DNA of 40,138 nucleotides from Salinivirgaceae bacterium (GCA_027858735.1 JAQICC010000046.1:1-40138); one strand, 5' to 3'; counted from the stretch's first letter, positions 1 through 8,129 are shown. Program-made: numbers and translations. Notes: generated from the letters alone by a model not told the origin.

Positions 1-102
1 TTCCTTTAAGGGTCGTTGGAGACTACGACGTTGATAGGTTGCAGGTGTAAAGGCAGTGATGTCAAAGCCGAGCAATACTAATTACCCGAAGACTTACGAA
101 TA
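1..102 (+). rRNA. 23S ribosomal RNA, 3' end only
   Basis: The first ~100 bases match the conserved end of bacterial 23S rRNA, including the GACTACGACGTTGATAGG and GGTGTAAAGGCAGTGATG segments and the AGCAATACTAATTACCCG tail. The rest of the gene lies left of the window. The exact 3' end is approximate; it is placed where the conserved tail gives way to AT-rich spacer. A 5S gene follows in the usual 23S-5S order. Confidence 0.95.
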
Positions 103-179
103 TTACACTGAAATTATGTATATTTTACTATATTTTTTGACATGTTAAGATATTGGATTAGCTCAAAGTTGAGATCTGA

Positions 180-206
180 TAGCTGATAGGAGTTTCCTAC
201 GAGCTA
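180..206. repeat. Imperfect inverted repeat in the 23S-5S spacer
   Basis: The arms TAGCTGATAGGA and TCCTACGAGCTA pair with two mismatches around a 3-base loop. Further GAGCTATGAGCTACGAAC sequence follows. The ~135-base spacer holds no tRNA. The hairpin may be a processing structure or a member of a dispersed repeat family; its role is unknown. Confidence 0.5.
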
Positions 207-238
207 TGAGCTACGAACTTAGAACTAATAAAAATATT

Positions 239-348
239 TAGGTGGTTATAGCATAGGGGCTCCACCTCTTCCCATACCGAACAGAGAAGTTAAGCCCTAT
301 AGCGCCGATGGTACTGCAATTATGTGGGAGAGTAGGTCGCCGCCCAAT
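239..348 (+). rRNA. rrf: 5S ribosomal RNA
   Basis: The segment from TTAGGTGGTTATAGCA to GTCGCCGCCC has the hallmark 5S internal block CCATACCGAACAGAGAAGTTAAG. The outer ends (GGTGG and CGCCGCC region) pair as helix I. The length of ~110 bases is normal for Bacteroidota. The ends are accurate to within a few bases. A strong terminator follows within a few bases. Confidence 0.95.
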
Positions 349-351
349 TTT

Positions 352-392
352 AAAAAGGTTCAATCATTTATTTGGTTGAACCTTTTTTTTTG
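352..392 (+). terminator. rRNA operon terminator
   Basis: A 12-bp stem (AAAAAGGTTCAA paired with TTGAACCTTTTT) with a short AT loop runs straight into a T tract. It sits immediately after the 5S gene and is a typical intrinsic terminator for the rRNA operon. Confidence 0.9.
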
Positions 393-420
393 TGATAATT
401 TATATTGAAAATATTGCGAA

Positions 421-439
421 TCCCGAACTAGCTTCGGGA
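421..439. repeat. Short GC-rich palindrome
   Basis: TCCCGAA and TTCGGGA pair perfectly around a 5-base loop in an AT-rich gap. It resembles other palindromes here (around 19909 and 40102) and lies directly before the stray copy of the 5S tail. Confidence 0.6.
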
Positions 440-440
440 C

Positions 441-455
441 CGCCGCCCAATTTTA
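441..455 (+). repeat. Duplicate of the 5S rRNA 3' tail
   Basis: CGCCGCCCAATTTTA repeats exactly the last bases of the 5S gene and its downstream flank at about 340-354. No upstream 5S sequence accompanies it. It is either a relic of a lost second 5S copy or a recombination scar from another rRNA operon end. Confidence 0.65.
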
Positions 456-487
456 AGCCTCAACTATTTTATAGGTGGGGCTTTTTT
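455..487 (+). terminator. Intrinsic terminator, possibly bidirectional
   Basis: AAGCCTCAACTA pairs with TAGGTGGGGCTT, with one mismatch and one G-T pair, followed by seven T residues. It follows the duplicated 5S tail and lies about 50 bases beyond the stop of the convergent methyltransferase gene, so it could serve both directions. Confidence 0.75.
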
Positions 488-537
488 TGTGCTATTTACA
501 ACTATATTATGATAAATGTGAAACTGTTAATATTGCA

Positions 538-1068
538 TTAGTAGCGCATTTGCCTAAAAAGTTCCCACATAACCATTCCTGCGCTTACGGAAATATTAAA
601 GGAGTGTTTTGTACCAAATTGGGGGATTTCAAGGCAATAATCGCTAGCATCAACAACATTTTGAGCAACGCCCTTTACTTCGTGGCCAAATACCAAAGCA
701 TATTTTTCTTCAACCTTAACCTTAAAATTTTGCAGCATTATGCTACCCTCTGCTTGCTCAACGGAAACAATAGTGTATCCTTCAGATTTTAATTGTTTAA
801 TTGCGTCTAAAGTATCTTTTTTATATTTCCAGGTAACTGATTCTGTAGCACCTAGAGCCGTTTTATGAATGTCTTTATTTGGTGGTGTTGCAGTAATTCC
901 GCATAAATATATTTGTTCAATACAAAGTCCATCGCCTGTACGAAATACCGAGCCTATATTGTTTAGGCTTCTAATATTGTCTAAAATTATGGCTATTGGT
1001 GTTTTATTGCTTTGTTTATATTCTTCAATAGTGAGCCTTCCGAGCTCCTCATTTTTTAATTTACGCAT
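538..1068 (-). CDS. SpoU/TrmH-family RNA 2'-O-methyltransferase
   Basis: A 176-residue protein of the SPOUT superfamily, which moves a methyl group from S-adenosylmethionine to a ribose 2'-OH in tRNA or rRNA. All three SpoU motifs are visible: motif 1 with the catalytic Arg in NIRSLNNIGSVFRTGDG (about residues 31-47), motif 2 ALVFGHEVKGV (about 124-134), and motif 3 IPQFGTKHSFNISVSAG (about 148-164). It is the compact form, without the N-terminal substrate-binding domain seen in RlmB (a separate gene at 13421). The substrate cannot be told from sequence; a TrmL/TrmH-like tRNA role is possible. It stands alone, 135 bases downstream of arginine deiminase on the same strand. Confidence 0.93.
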   Translation of the reverse strand: MRKLKNEELGRLTIEEYKQSNKTPIAIILDNIRSLNNIGSVFRTGDGLCIEQIYLCGITATPPNKDIHKTALGATESVTWKYKKDTLDAIKQLKSEGYTIVSVEQAEGSIMLQNFKVKVEEKYALVFGHEVKGVAQNVVDASDYCLEIPQFGTKHSFNISVSAGMVMWELFRQMRY

Positions 1069-1203
1069 ATTTCATTAGGAATTTATTTTTAAATATAGAA
1101 TACTTTTTCAAGTATTAATAACCTGATGTCACAATAACTGAACCACCTTGTATTTAGGAAGTGTATATAGAAAGTTTAATAGTTTGGATTGGCTCCAAAG
1201 TAG

Positions 1204-2466
1204 TTACCAAGTAGCAATCTTTCTTCTTACAGGCATTGACATACAACGTGCACCGCCTCCACCGCGAGCTAATTCCGATCCATCAATTGAAATCATATAT
1301 TTTTGGTATTGTAGTAAGTCTATTTTGTTATTAAGAACATCTTTAGCTTTAATAATTTCGAAGCCATGTTTGTTCATTTCTTCTTGAGTATAAACATTTC
1401 TTGCATAACCAATTACTTTACCTGGTGCAAGTGCAAAAAAGTTTGCCCCACTATGCCATTGTTCGCGTTCCTGAGTCCAAGGATCGGCTTGACCGCCACA
1501 AAAAACGGGTTCAATTTCAAAGCCCAGTTTATTTAGAATTGATATTAGATTCGAAACAGTATCTATTTTAACCTTTCCATTATCAATTTGAATATGAACA
1601 GTCCGGTATTTGTTGGGGCTTAATATTACGGGCTCGTAAACCATGCACTTGTTATTATCAAGAAAGGTAAAAACCATATCAAGATGGATGAATGATTCTA
1701 AGGTGCTGGGCAGTTCTTGTACAATAATGTGTTTAATTGACCCTTTAACTTTTGCTTGTTCAAGAATAAAATCGATTCCATGCGATGTTGTTCTTGTACC
1801 GGTACCAATAATTAAGATATCTTCACGTGCCACTAATACATCGCCTCCTTCAATAGAAATTTCTGCATTTGATTTAGTGTAACGTGCGGCATTAACTGTT
1901 TTAGTTGAAAACGTTGGATGGTGATTGAAAATTGCTTCCATAATTCGTGTTTCGCGATCGCGAACTAAACTTGCCATTTTACCAATTAATACCTCATTAT
2001 TAATCGACATAGAAGCATCACGCATAAAAAAGAAATTATGCAGGGGGCGAAGTGAATATCGATCCTTATGGAAAAATCGGGTAAGATTATCCTTTTTCAT
2101 TATTACACCTTCTATTAAATTATGAGTCAACTCGTCAGTTGAGAGTGATAGCAAGTATTCTATATTATCATGAATTTTTTCAAATTGAAAAATTTCGTCT
2201 AGAAGTTTCTTTTTTACTTTATCAGCTTCTAGAATATCTTTGAGCAAATCGCGCATTTCAAAAACTTGGGCATGCTTTTCAAGAACTCCCTTAAACTGGC
2301 TATACTCTTTTTGTGCTACCGATAAATTCAATATATCGCTATACAGAGCTCGTTCAGCATTTTTTGGAGTCATATTTTCTACTTCTTGCCCAGGTGTATG
2401 AACAATAACAGCCTCTAATTCTCCAACTTCCGATGAAACTTGTACTTGAATATTTTTTTGTGTCAT
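1204..2466 (-). CDS. arcA: Arginine deiminase
   Basis: Hydrolyses arginine to citrulline and ammonia, the first step of the arginine deiminase pathway; cytoplasmic. The 420-residue length is normal. Residues matching the known active site are present: D150 in FMRD, E206 in IEGGD, H261 and D263 in HLD, and the nucleophile C408 in the C-terminal GGGGARCMSMPVRR. No ornithine carbamoyltransferase (arcB), carbamate kinase (arcC) or antiporter (arcD) lies nearby, so citrulline must be handled by genes elsewhere. It is preceded by a MORN-like lipoprotein gene with a 7-base gap, suggesting cotranscription with the three envelope genes upstream, a neighbourhood that does not explain its function. Confidence 0.96.
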   Translation of the reverse strand: MTQKNIQVQVSSEVGELEAVIVHTPGQEVENMTPKNAERALYSDILNLSVAQKEYSQFKGVLEKHAQVFEMRDLLKDILEADKVKKKLLDEIFQFEKIHDNIEYLLSLSTDELTHNLIEGVIMKKDNLTRFFHKDRYSLRPLHNFFFMRDASMSINNEVLIGKMASLVRDRETRIMEAIFNHHPTFSTKTVNAARYTKSNAEISIEGGDVLVAREDILIIGTGTRTTSHGIDFILEQAKVKGSIKHIIVQELPSTLESFIHLDMVFTFLDNNKCMVYEPVILSPNKYRTVHIQIDNGKVKIDTVSNLISILNKLGFEIEPVFCGGQADPWTQEREQWHSGANFFALAPGKVIGYARNVYTQEEMNKHGFEIIKAKDVLNNKIDLLQYQKYMISIDGSELARGGGGARCMSMPVRRKIATW

Positions 2467-2473
2467 TTTTGCT

Positions 2474-2950
2474 TTAATTATCTGCTACGGTTGAATCATT
2501 CTTTTGAATTATAATTGTGCCCATTTTAAAGGTTACTTCATTCACTTTTTTTCCTTGTTTATTATAAAATATCCAAACACCATTTTTTTGTCCATCAATG
2601 TATTCTCCTTTATAGAAAATCTTTCCATTTTCATGAAAAACTTGTGCTTCACCAGTTCTTATACCCTTAATAAAATAGCCTTCACTCTTTTTTTTACCAT
2701 TAATATTCCAATAAGTCCATTTTCCATCTTTTTTTCCTTTTATAAAGTGGCCAACATATTCTTTTTGACCATTTTCATAGAATTGAATCTCTTTTATAAC
2801 CTCTTTTTTATCGCCAGTAAGTTTATAAAAGGATTCTTTTTTGGGAGAACCATCATCATAAATTTCAACAATATCTTTTTTAAGTTGATTGTTGCATGCA
2901 ATATTTAGTAATAAAAGACCTATGAAGGGATATAGTATATTTTTTCTCAT
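2474..2950 (-). CDS. MORN-like repeat lipoprotein (YwqK-like)
   Basis: A 158-residue protein with a lipoprotein signal (hydrophobic stretch ending LLLLNIAC, lipid-accepting Cys near residue 19). About four tandem repeats of the type YENGQKEYVGHFIKGKKDGKW and YYNKQGKK follow over residues ~35-140, matching the MORN-variant/YwqK family common in Bacteroidota. The repeat probably forms an elongated beta structure on the outer or inner membrane. Molecular function is unknown. It sits 7 bases from both neighbours (DUF2752-like gene upstream, arcA downstream), so it is likely part of one transcript. 'Antitoxin' labels sometimes given to this family have no support here, since no toxin gene is adjacent. 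Confidence 0.8.
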   Translation of the reverse strand: MRKNILYPFIGLLLLNIACNNQLKKDIVEIYDDGSPKKESFYKLTGDKKEVIKEIQFYENGQKEYVGHFIKGKKDGKWTYWNINGKKKSEGYFIKGIRTGEAQVFHENGKIFYKGEYIDGQKNGVWIFYNKQGKKVNEVTFKMGTIIIQKNDSTVADN

Positions 2951-2957
2951 TTTCGTT

Positions 2958-3404
2958 TTATAGATGCTCGAATTGATCTGATATAAATTCGTAAAACGTT
3001 AACAAAAATAATAAAACTGAAAGCAAAATATCTGCAATTATTAAAAGCTTTTCTGAAATATAGCTGCTTAACAACAGGATGGTACAAATTAAACGCATGA
3101 CTAACTGAGAAAAAAAGAAAATAAAAATTGTAATTGAATAGGGATTATACTGTAAAGCTTGAGAAAAATGACCTCGAACAATCTCAGAAAATGCTCGTGA
3201 CATTCCAGTGCTTATAGTAGGTTCGGTTGTTGCCGATTTTATTGGATGAGTTAAACCAGAAGCTGAAAAAATGCCGGAATATACTAGCATAAGCACAAGT
3301 ATTCCGGCAATAATAAGATTTATAATAAAATAAGAATCGTTGTTTTTCGCAATAATCCTTTGTTTAAAGCTCTTCTGTTGCTTCTTGAACCTTTCCTTTT
3401 GCAT
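2958..3404 (-). CDS. DUF2752-like membrane protein
   Basis: A 148-residue protein with three hydrophobic segments (about residues 26-46, 91-112 and 117-138). The region GLTHP...GMSRAF (50-72), then GHFSQALQYNP (78-88), follows the layout of DUF2752 proteins. That family usually has CPxCGxTR followed by G-[DH]-x(4)-A-x(3)-NP. Here both cysteines are missing and an insertion separates GLT from GMSRA. The start overlaps the DUF4190 gene by 41 bases, so the two are probably translationally coupled. DUF2752 genes often neighbour DUF4190/CCC-motif membrane proteins in Bacteroidota, which supports the call. Function unknown. Confidence 0.65.
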   Translation of the reverse strand: MQKERFKKQQKSFKQRIIAKNNDSYFIINLIIAGILVLMLVYSGIFSASGLTHPIKSATTEPTISTGMSRAFSEIVRGHFSQALQYNPYSITIFIFFFSQLVMRLICTILLLSSYISEKLLIIADILLSVLLFLLTFYEFISDQFEHL

Positions 3405-3975
3405 CCTTTATGGCTCCTTGAACCTCTTCTTTTGAATCCTTTATTTCTTCTTTGGCATCTTTTTTGGCATCCTTTATTTCTTCTTTGGCATCTTTAATAG
3501 CCTCCTTTGCATCTTTATGAACATCTTCAAGCACCTTGTCAGTTTCATCATTAGCGCTATCAATAACGCCTTCAAGTTCATCTAAAGCATTTTCAAGTTC
3601 CTCTAATGATTCCATATCTTTAAAATCATTATCGTCAATTTCAATATTGTCGAACTCTTCGGCCCATTCAAAAACATTTTCAAATTTTTCTCTAATAATA
3701 CTTTTTGAACCTACAACAAAAACCAACCAAAGAGTAGCAATTAAAATGGCAAGTCCTCCAAGCGAAATGCCAACAATACTTAATCCTTTTGGAGTATCAT
3801 GAGTTTGAGCTTTGGTTAGGGCTACGGTACCAAAAACTATTGCTACAATCCCAATTAATATGGCCGAAGTGCCCACGCATGGAATAATTGAAAAAAGAAT
3901 TGCGAAAATTCCAATTACCAAACTGGCAATAGCAAATCCTTGACCATTATTTTGTTGATTCGATATATTTTCCAT
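3364..3975 (-). CDS. DUF4190-type membrane protein with charged helical tail
   Basis: About 203 residues from the ATG at 3975 (MENISNQQNNGQ); an upstream in-frame ATG at 4020 would add a 15-residue Arg/Phe-rich extension not typical of the family. Two membrane helices with small-residue packing (about residues 13-52 and 64-92) match DUF4190. The C-terminal half first carries an acidic stretch rich in Glu, Asp and Leu, then Lys/Glu/Ala repeats such as KDAKEEIKDAK to residue 203. The repeats resemble LEA-like or YtxH-like amphipathic helices, with DNA repeats of about 33 bases beneath them. First gene of the likely operon that continues to arcA. No known enzymatic role. Confidence 0.75.
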   Translation of the reverse strand: MENISNQQNNGQGFAIASLVIGIFAILFSIIPCVGTSAILIGIVAIVFGTVALTKAQTHDTPKGLSIVGISLGGLAILIATLWLVFVVGSKSIIREKFENVFEWAEEFDNIEIDDNDFKDMESLEELENALDELEGVIDSANDETDKVLEDVHKDAKEAIKDAKEEIKDAKKDAKEEIKDSKEEVQGAIKDAKGKVQEATEEL

Positions 3976-4173
3976 AATAAAACGTTTTAGTAATCTAATA
4001 AAATTAGTAAATAACCTCAATAATCTATTTTAATAACGACTTAGTTTTTCAATTGTCACACTTTTTTGAGGGAATCTATATAAAAATAATAAGTATTCGG
4101 TTAGTCATGTTTTTTTATCTGATTTTCATTTTCATATTAAAGTAAGCCCTGTTGCCATATAGCATTCATAAAG

Positions 4174-7100
4174 TTATTCGTTAAATCTCCACGTTTTCCA
4201 CTCCTCTCCAACTTCCTCGCTAATATTGGTTTGAGGCTGTTGCTCTTTGTTGTTTATTAGCAATGAATTTACATTTACTTCGTACTTTAAATAATCGGAA
4301 AGTTCTTTATAGCTTACTGTACCTTTAGTTTCATTCAATTTTTTCAATAAATAGTAGGTAAACATACCGTGCTGTTTATCTTTATAAGGCAGTGAGCTTT
4401 CACTTCCAGAGCTTGCTGTAAATACAATTAGTTTCTTTTTTACAGCTTGTTTGGTCTCTTTAGGTACAATTTTAACACCGCGAGCAGCTATCAAGCCTTG
4501 GTTACGTGCACCGCCACTAAAACAAGCATCTAAAAATACAGTTACTCTGACAGCGGGATACTCGGTTAAAAGTTCATAAAATTGAGTAAGCTTTATACCC
4601 CCACCAAAAGCTAAATCGCTTCCACTAACGTCAACCGGAATTAAAAATGGTTCTTTCGTTTTTTCATCTGGGAAACCATGTCCGGCGTAAAACACCAATA
4701 CCTCAGCTTTCCCCTCTGATGCTTTAATTAGCAAGCTTAGTTTATTTACAGCTCTCACCATTTCCATTTGGCGAGCATTTTCTAAGTAAACAATTTTCTC
4801 TGCTTTAATGCCAAACTGATTTTGGCAGGTTTCTTTAAACTTTCTTGCATCATTTATCGCAAAATCAACATTGCTTTCGCTGTCAATACCTGTTTGATAC
4901 GAACTGTAGTCTTCATTGCCAATAATAAGGGCAAATCGGTACGGATTTGCAGATTTATGGTCGATAAACAGAGGTTGAGAAATTGCCTCGCCAGCAATAC
5001 TTTTAATTTTGAGCATCACCGTATTATTACCACTGTTAAGCGATATAAGTTGTTCATAATCGAAGGTGCAGTCGGCAAGTGCATTCTGGTCTTGCGGTTG
5101 CGAGCTAATAATTTGGCTGTTGGCTATTAAATCGATATTTAAAATTGGTGTATTTGATTGAATACAAGCTTTTAAATTAAAATTTTTATCGGAGGTTGAA
5201 GTCTGTGTAGTATTTGGTTGAACCCAATTTACACTAGCCAATTGAGGAATAACATAGTTTATAACTCTTTTAACCGATTGGGTAGTGCCAGCCAAATTTT
5301 CAGCGTCAATTCTAAAGTTGTTTTCGCCTTGTTTTAATATAGTGAGTTTCGATAACTCAATGGCACATTCTCCGGTTTTATCTATTGAAGGATTTTCTTC
5401 AGAATGAATTAAAACATCGCCGCTATATATTTTAATAGCACTTATATCGGTTTTTGATTGAATGCAAGCCTTCAGCTCAAACGATGAATTGTAAACTTCT
5501 GCATTTGAAGACGGATTAGTCCAGCTAATATTTGTTTTTTCAGGTGCCTGATAGGTTATTGTTTTTGGCGTTGAAACCGATTCTCCTGATTTGTTTGTAG
5601 CTATAATTTTTATAATGTTTTGTTCGGCGGCTACCTGAATATTATTATCTATAGTAAAAGTGTTCTGTTGCTCTAATTGTTTTGTGTAAATTGACAAACC
5701 ATTTACTTGTATTTCAACTTTATCAATAGGAATTTTCGAGTTAATTTGAGCCTTTATATTTATAGCTGAAATAAAACTGCTTAGGTCGCGTACTGGATTT
5801 TGCCAAACAATTTCAGGTGGTTCGGCTAGACTATAATGTAAAACCCTTGATTCTGTTTCTTTGGTGTAGGTGCTTGTTTTTACTCTAAAACTTACAGCAT
5901 TATCACCCGGGTTTAATTTCACATTATGATTAACAACTCCGCCTTGAGCAGGTATGGTGTAGGTGCCAATAACTACACCATTTGACAATACCGAAACTTC
6001 TTGCTGTGAATTGGCCTTATTGATATTGGCCTTAATCAGAAATTCGTTGTTACTTAATTCCATTACAGGTGTGGCAGGCTGTATCCACGAAATAAGTTCA
6101 ACCGGTATGGCTGAATAGTTAATTTTAATGACCGATGAACTAGCTTCGCCAACAATATTTTTTGCTTTTACCTGAATACTATTCTCGCCATCGTTTAAAA
6201 TAACCAGCTCTTCGTAAGTAATTAAACCACCCTCGGCAGTTTCCATCATTAATTCGGCCCTGTCTTTCGAGTTAAATAGCTGGTTGTTAACATACAATTC
6301 AATTTTACGCAGGCTTGATTCTGTAGTGATATTAGTTTTAATCATTATAGAAGCTTCGCTACTTGCTTTACTAGTTGTAGGAACTACCCATTCAACTTTA
6401 GGAGCTAAACCAGATTTTGATGAAGCCTTTTGGGCTACGTTCTTAGTCATTGGTTTAATAAGCAAATCGGAAGTATTCCACACTTGTAAATCGGGGTCGA
6501 GTAGGGCAGCAAAAGCGAAATTTTGCCCATTAGGATTAAAATCAACAGCTATAATTTTGTTGTTCTGCTTAGCCGATTGAAACACCATTTTTCCAGTCTT
6601 AATATCTGTTAGAATCAAGATATTATCTAAACAACCACTTATTAAGTAATTTCCATCAGGACTAAAATCAAGCGAGCTAATCCAGTTTTTGTGTCCTTTA
6701 AATGTATTTAGTTTGTTACCACTTATAGCATCCCACAAATGAATTTGTCTATCATCGCCACCACTGGCTATTAAACTACCATCGGGGCTGTAAACCACAG
6801 TGCGAACCCAATTGGTGTGAGCCGGAATGTTCAGGCTTAATGATGCCGAAGCAACATCCCAAATTTTAATGGTTTTATCGCCACTACCAGAGGCTATTTT
6901 ATCGCCATTTGGTGAAAACGATAGAGAGTTAACTTCTTTTGTATGCCCTTTAAGTGTGCTTTTTAACTGCCCTGTTTGGGCATTCCAGAGCTTAATGGTT
7001 TTATCATAGCTGGCTGTTGCTATTAGTTTATCATCGGGGCTATATTCAATTTTCACAATGGCCCCTTTATGCCCTTTTAAAATTAGTAATTGATTATGCG

Positions 7101-7410
7101 ATGCTAAATCCCAGATAGTAACCTTATTATCTTTACCTCCTGCTGCTAATTTTTTGCCATCGTGCGAAAAGCAAACTGAAATGGGTACATCTTTTAACCC
7201 TGAAAATCGGCCTATTTCACCATAAGTATCTGTTTTATAAACAATAATAGTTCCATCGTCACCACCCGAGGCAAGGTATTTTCCATCGGTGCTGTATGCA
7301 ATGCACCATACCTTGTGCTTTTTAGCTGTTAGCACAATTTCAGGGGCAATTTGAGCTATTGAAAACTGCGCTATAAATACAAAACTTAATAAAAATACAA
7401 TACGTCGCAT
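4174..7410 (-). CDS. Exported WD40 propeller-Ig repeats-caspase protein
   Basis: A 1078-residue protein. An N-terminal signal peptide (MRRIVFLLSFVFIAQFSIAQ) directs export. Seven WD40 repeats at ~25-320, for example GHKGAIVKIEYSPDDKLIA and DKTIKLWNA, would close one propeller. Five ~95-residue Ig-like repeats (~325-805), each opening near V/I-x-W-x-x-P, form a stalk. A caspase/metacaspase-like (C14) domain (~812-1075) has the catalytic pair H911 in YAGHG and C963 in FLDACFSGG. Caspase-family enzymes cut after Arg, Lys or Asp; the acidic or basic specificity is not evident here. No type IX secretion C-terminal domain is visible, so periplasmic or outer-membrane retention is likely. The gene lies 18 bases after a small barrel gene and is probably cotranscribed with it. 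Substrate unknown. Confidence 0.9.
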   Translation of the reverse strand: MRRIVFLLSFVFIAQFSIAQIAPEIVLTAKKHKVWCIAYSTDGKYLASGGDDGTIIVYKTDTYGEIGRFSGLKDVPISVCFSHDGKKLAAGGKDNKVTIWDLASHNQLLILKGHKGAIVKIEYSPDDKLIATASYDKTIKLWNAQTGQLKSTLKGHTKEVNSLSFSPNGDKIASGSGDKTIKIWDVASASLSLNIPAHTNWVRTVVYSPDGSLIASGGDDRQIHLWDAISGNKLNTFKGHKNWISSLDFSPDGNYLISGCLDNILILTDIKTGKMVFQSAKQNNKIIAVDFNPNGQNFAFAALLDPDLQVWNTSDLLIKPMTKNVAQKASSKSGLAPKVEWVVPTTSKASSEASIMIKTNITTESSLRKIELYVNNQLFNSKDRAELMMETAEGGLITYEELVILNDGENSIQVKAKNIVGEASSSVIKINYSAIPVELISWIQPATPVMELSNNEFLIKANINKANSQQEVSVLSNGVVIGTYTIPAQGGVVNHNVKLNPGDNAVSFRVKTSTYTKETESRVLHYSLAEPPEIVWQNPVRDLSSFISAINIKAQINSKIPIDKVEIQVNGLSIYTKQLEQQNTFTIDNNIQVAAEQNIIKIIATNKSGESVSTPKTITYQAPEKTNISWTNPSSNAEVYNSSFELKACIQSKTDISAIKIYSGDVLIHSEENPSIDKTGECAIELSKLTILKQGENNFRIDAENLAGTTQSVKRVINYVIPQLASVNWVQPNTTQTSTSDKNFNLKACIQSNTPILNIDLIANSQIISSQPQDQNALADCTFDYEQLISLNSGNNTVMLKIKSIAGEAISQPLFIDHKSANPYRFALIIGNEDYSSYQTGIDSESNVDFAINDARKFKETCQNQFGIKAEKIVYLENARQMEMVRAVNKLSLLIKASEGKAEVLVFYAGHGFPDEKTKEPFLIPVDVSGSDLAFGGGIKLTQFYELLTEYPAVRVTVFLDACFSGGARNQGLIAARGVKIVPKETKQAVKKKLIVFTASSGSESSLPYKDKQHGMFTYYLLKKLNETKGTVSYKELSDYLKYEVNVNSLLINNKEQQPQTNISEEVGEEWKTWRFNE

Positions 7411-7428
7411 GGCTTCAATAATTAAAAA

Positions 7429-8001
7429 TTACAATGTTTTCGACTTAATTAAGTTAATTCTCGCTCCAATTTGCGAGTATAGATTAGTGCGGCCATCCCA
7501 ATAAGTGTAGAACATACCTGATTGGATATAAATGGCGAAATTATCATTCAATATAAAATCTAAACCACCTCCACCAAGTCCTCCAATTGATGTTCCAAAT
7601 TCATCATTTAAAGAACTGCTAGAATAAATGTATTCTTCAAGCCAAATGAAATTTATATTTGCTTCGCCAAATAAAAAGGGGTTTATTTTCATATTGGGGA
7701 GTATATTTAATTTTGCACCTCCCCCTATTGAAATGTTATCGTAGTAAGCCTCAGTATATTGAGCTGCCCCAAACATATAGTAAAAGCGAGCTGCTCCATA
7801 TAATGAGAACTTTCTATTCAAGTTATACTGCAATCCTCCCTCTAATCCATAGCCGTTACCATAGCTTGAATATTCTTCGCCTAAATCGGGATAAACAAAT
7901 GCTGCTGATCCATTAATTGTTAGCTTTTGCTCAAACTGAGCAAATAGGGTAAATGAGGTAAAAATAAGACTAAAAAAAACTAAGCGAGTAAGAGTATTCA
8001 T
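7429..8001 (-). CDS. Small outer-membrane beta-barrel protein
   Basis: A 190-residue protein with a signal peptide (about residues 1-21, ending TLFAQ). The rest is alternating aromatic/polar strands with Gly-rich turns (for example YGLEGGLQYNLNRKFSLYG and INPFLFGEANINF), fitting an eight-stranded OmpA/OmpW-type barrel of ~165 residues. It ends close to the last strand (LYSQIGARINLI). It is the first gene of a likely two-gene operon with the propeller-caspase protein 18 bases downstream, so it may anchor or export that partner; this is inference. A near-consensus promoter box lies upstream at 8036-8043. Confidence 0.78.
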   Translation of the reverse strand: MNTLTRLVFFSLIFTSFTLFAQFEQKLTINGSAAFVYPDLGEEYSSYGNGYGLEGGLQYNLNRKFSLYGAARFYYMFGAAQYTEAYYDNISIGGGAKLNILPNMKINPFLFGEANINFIWLEEYIYSSSSLNDEFGTSIGGLGGGGLDFILNDNFAIYIQSGMFYTYWDGRTNLYSQIGARINLIKSKTL

Positions 8002-8035
8002 AATTTATATTATTTGGTTACACTTGTTGAATAAC

Positions 8036-8043
8036 CAAATTTA
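8036..8043 (-). promoter_or_regulatory. Promoter -7 box for the barrel/caspase operon
   Basis: On the minus strand this reads TAAATTTG, an exact match to the Bacteroidota -7 element TAnnTTTG, about 35 bases before the ATG at 8001. A TTG lies 24 bases further upstream, slightly far for a -33 element. Confidence 0.5.
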
Positions 8044-8129
8044 CTAAATTTTTAGTGATCGGGTTCTCAATAATTCACAATTAAATGAATTTAAAGAAAA
8101 TTGGAGTTTATCAATTCGCTTCTTTTTTG

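Noticed and set aside
106-238. Possible tRNA in the 23S-5S spacer
   Set aside because: No cloverleaf or TTC-type T-loop sequence is visible; the hairpin is an imperfect inverted repeat.
1099-1116. AATACTT/AAGTATT hairpin between trmH-like gene and arcA
   Set aside because: Stem is only 7 AT-rich bp, with no T tract in the arcA direction; not strong enough to call a terminator.
2504-2908. Open frame of 134 codons on the plus strand
   Set aside because: Antisense to the MORN-like lipoprotein gene; composition (Phe, Ile, Asn rich) is what an antisense frame of Lys-rich coding DNA gives.
2474-2950. YwqK-type protein as antitoxin of a toxin-antitoxin pair
   Set aside because: No toxin-like gene is adjacent and the lipoprotein signal points to the envelope.
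3400-3530. 33-base period DNA repeats that might be a tandem repeat array
   Set aside because: They encode the KDAKEEIKDAK-type helices of the DUF4190 protein and are explained by the protein repeat.
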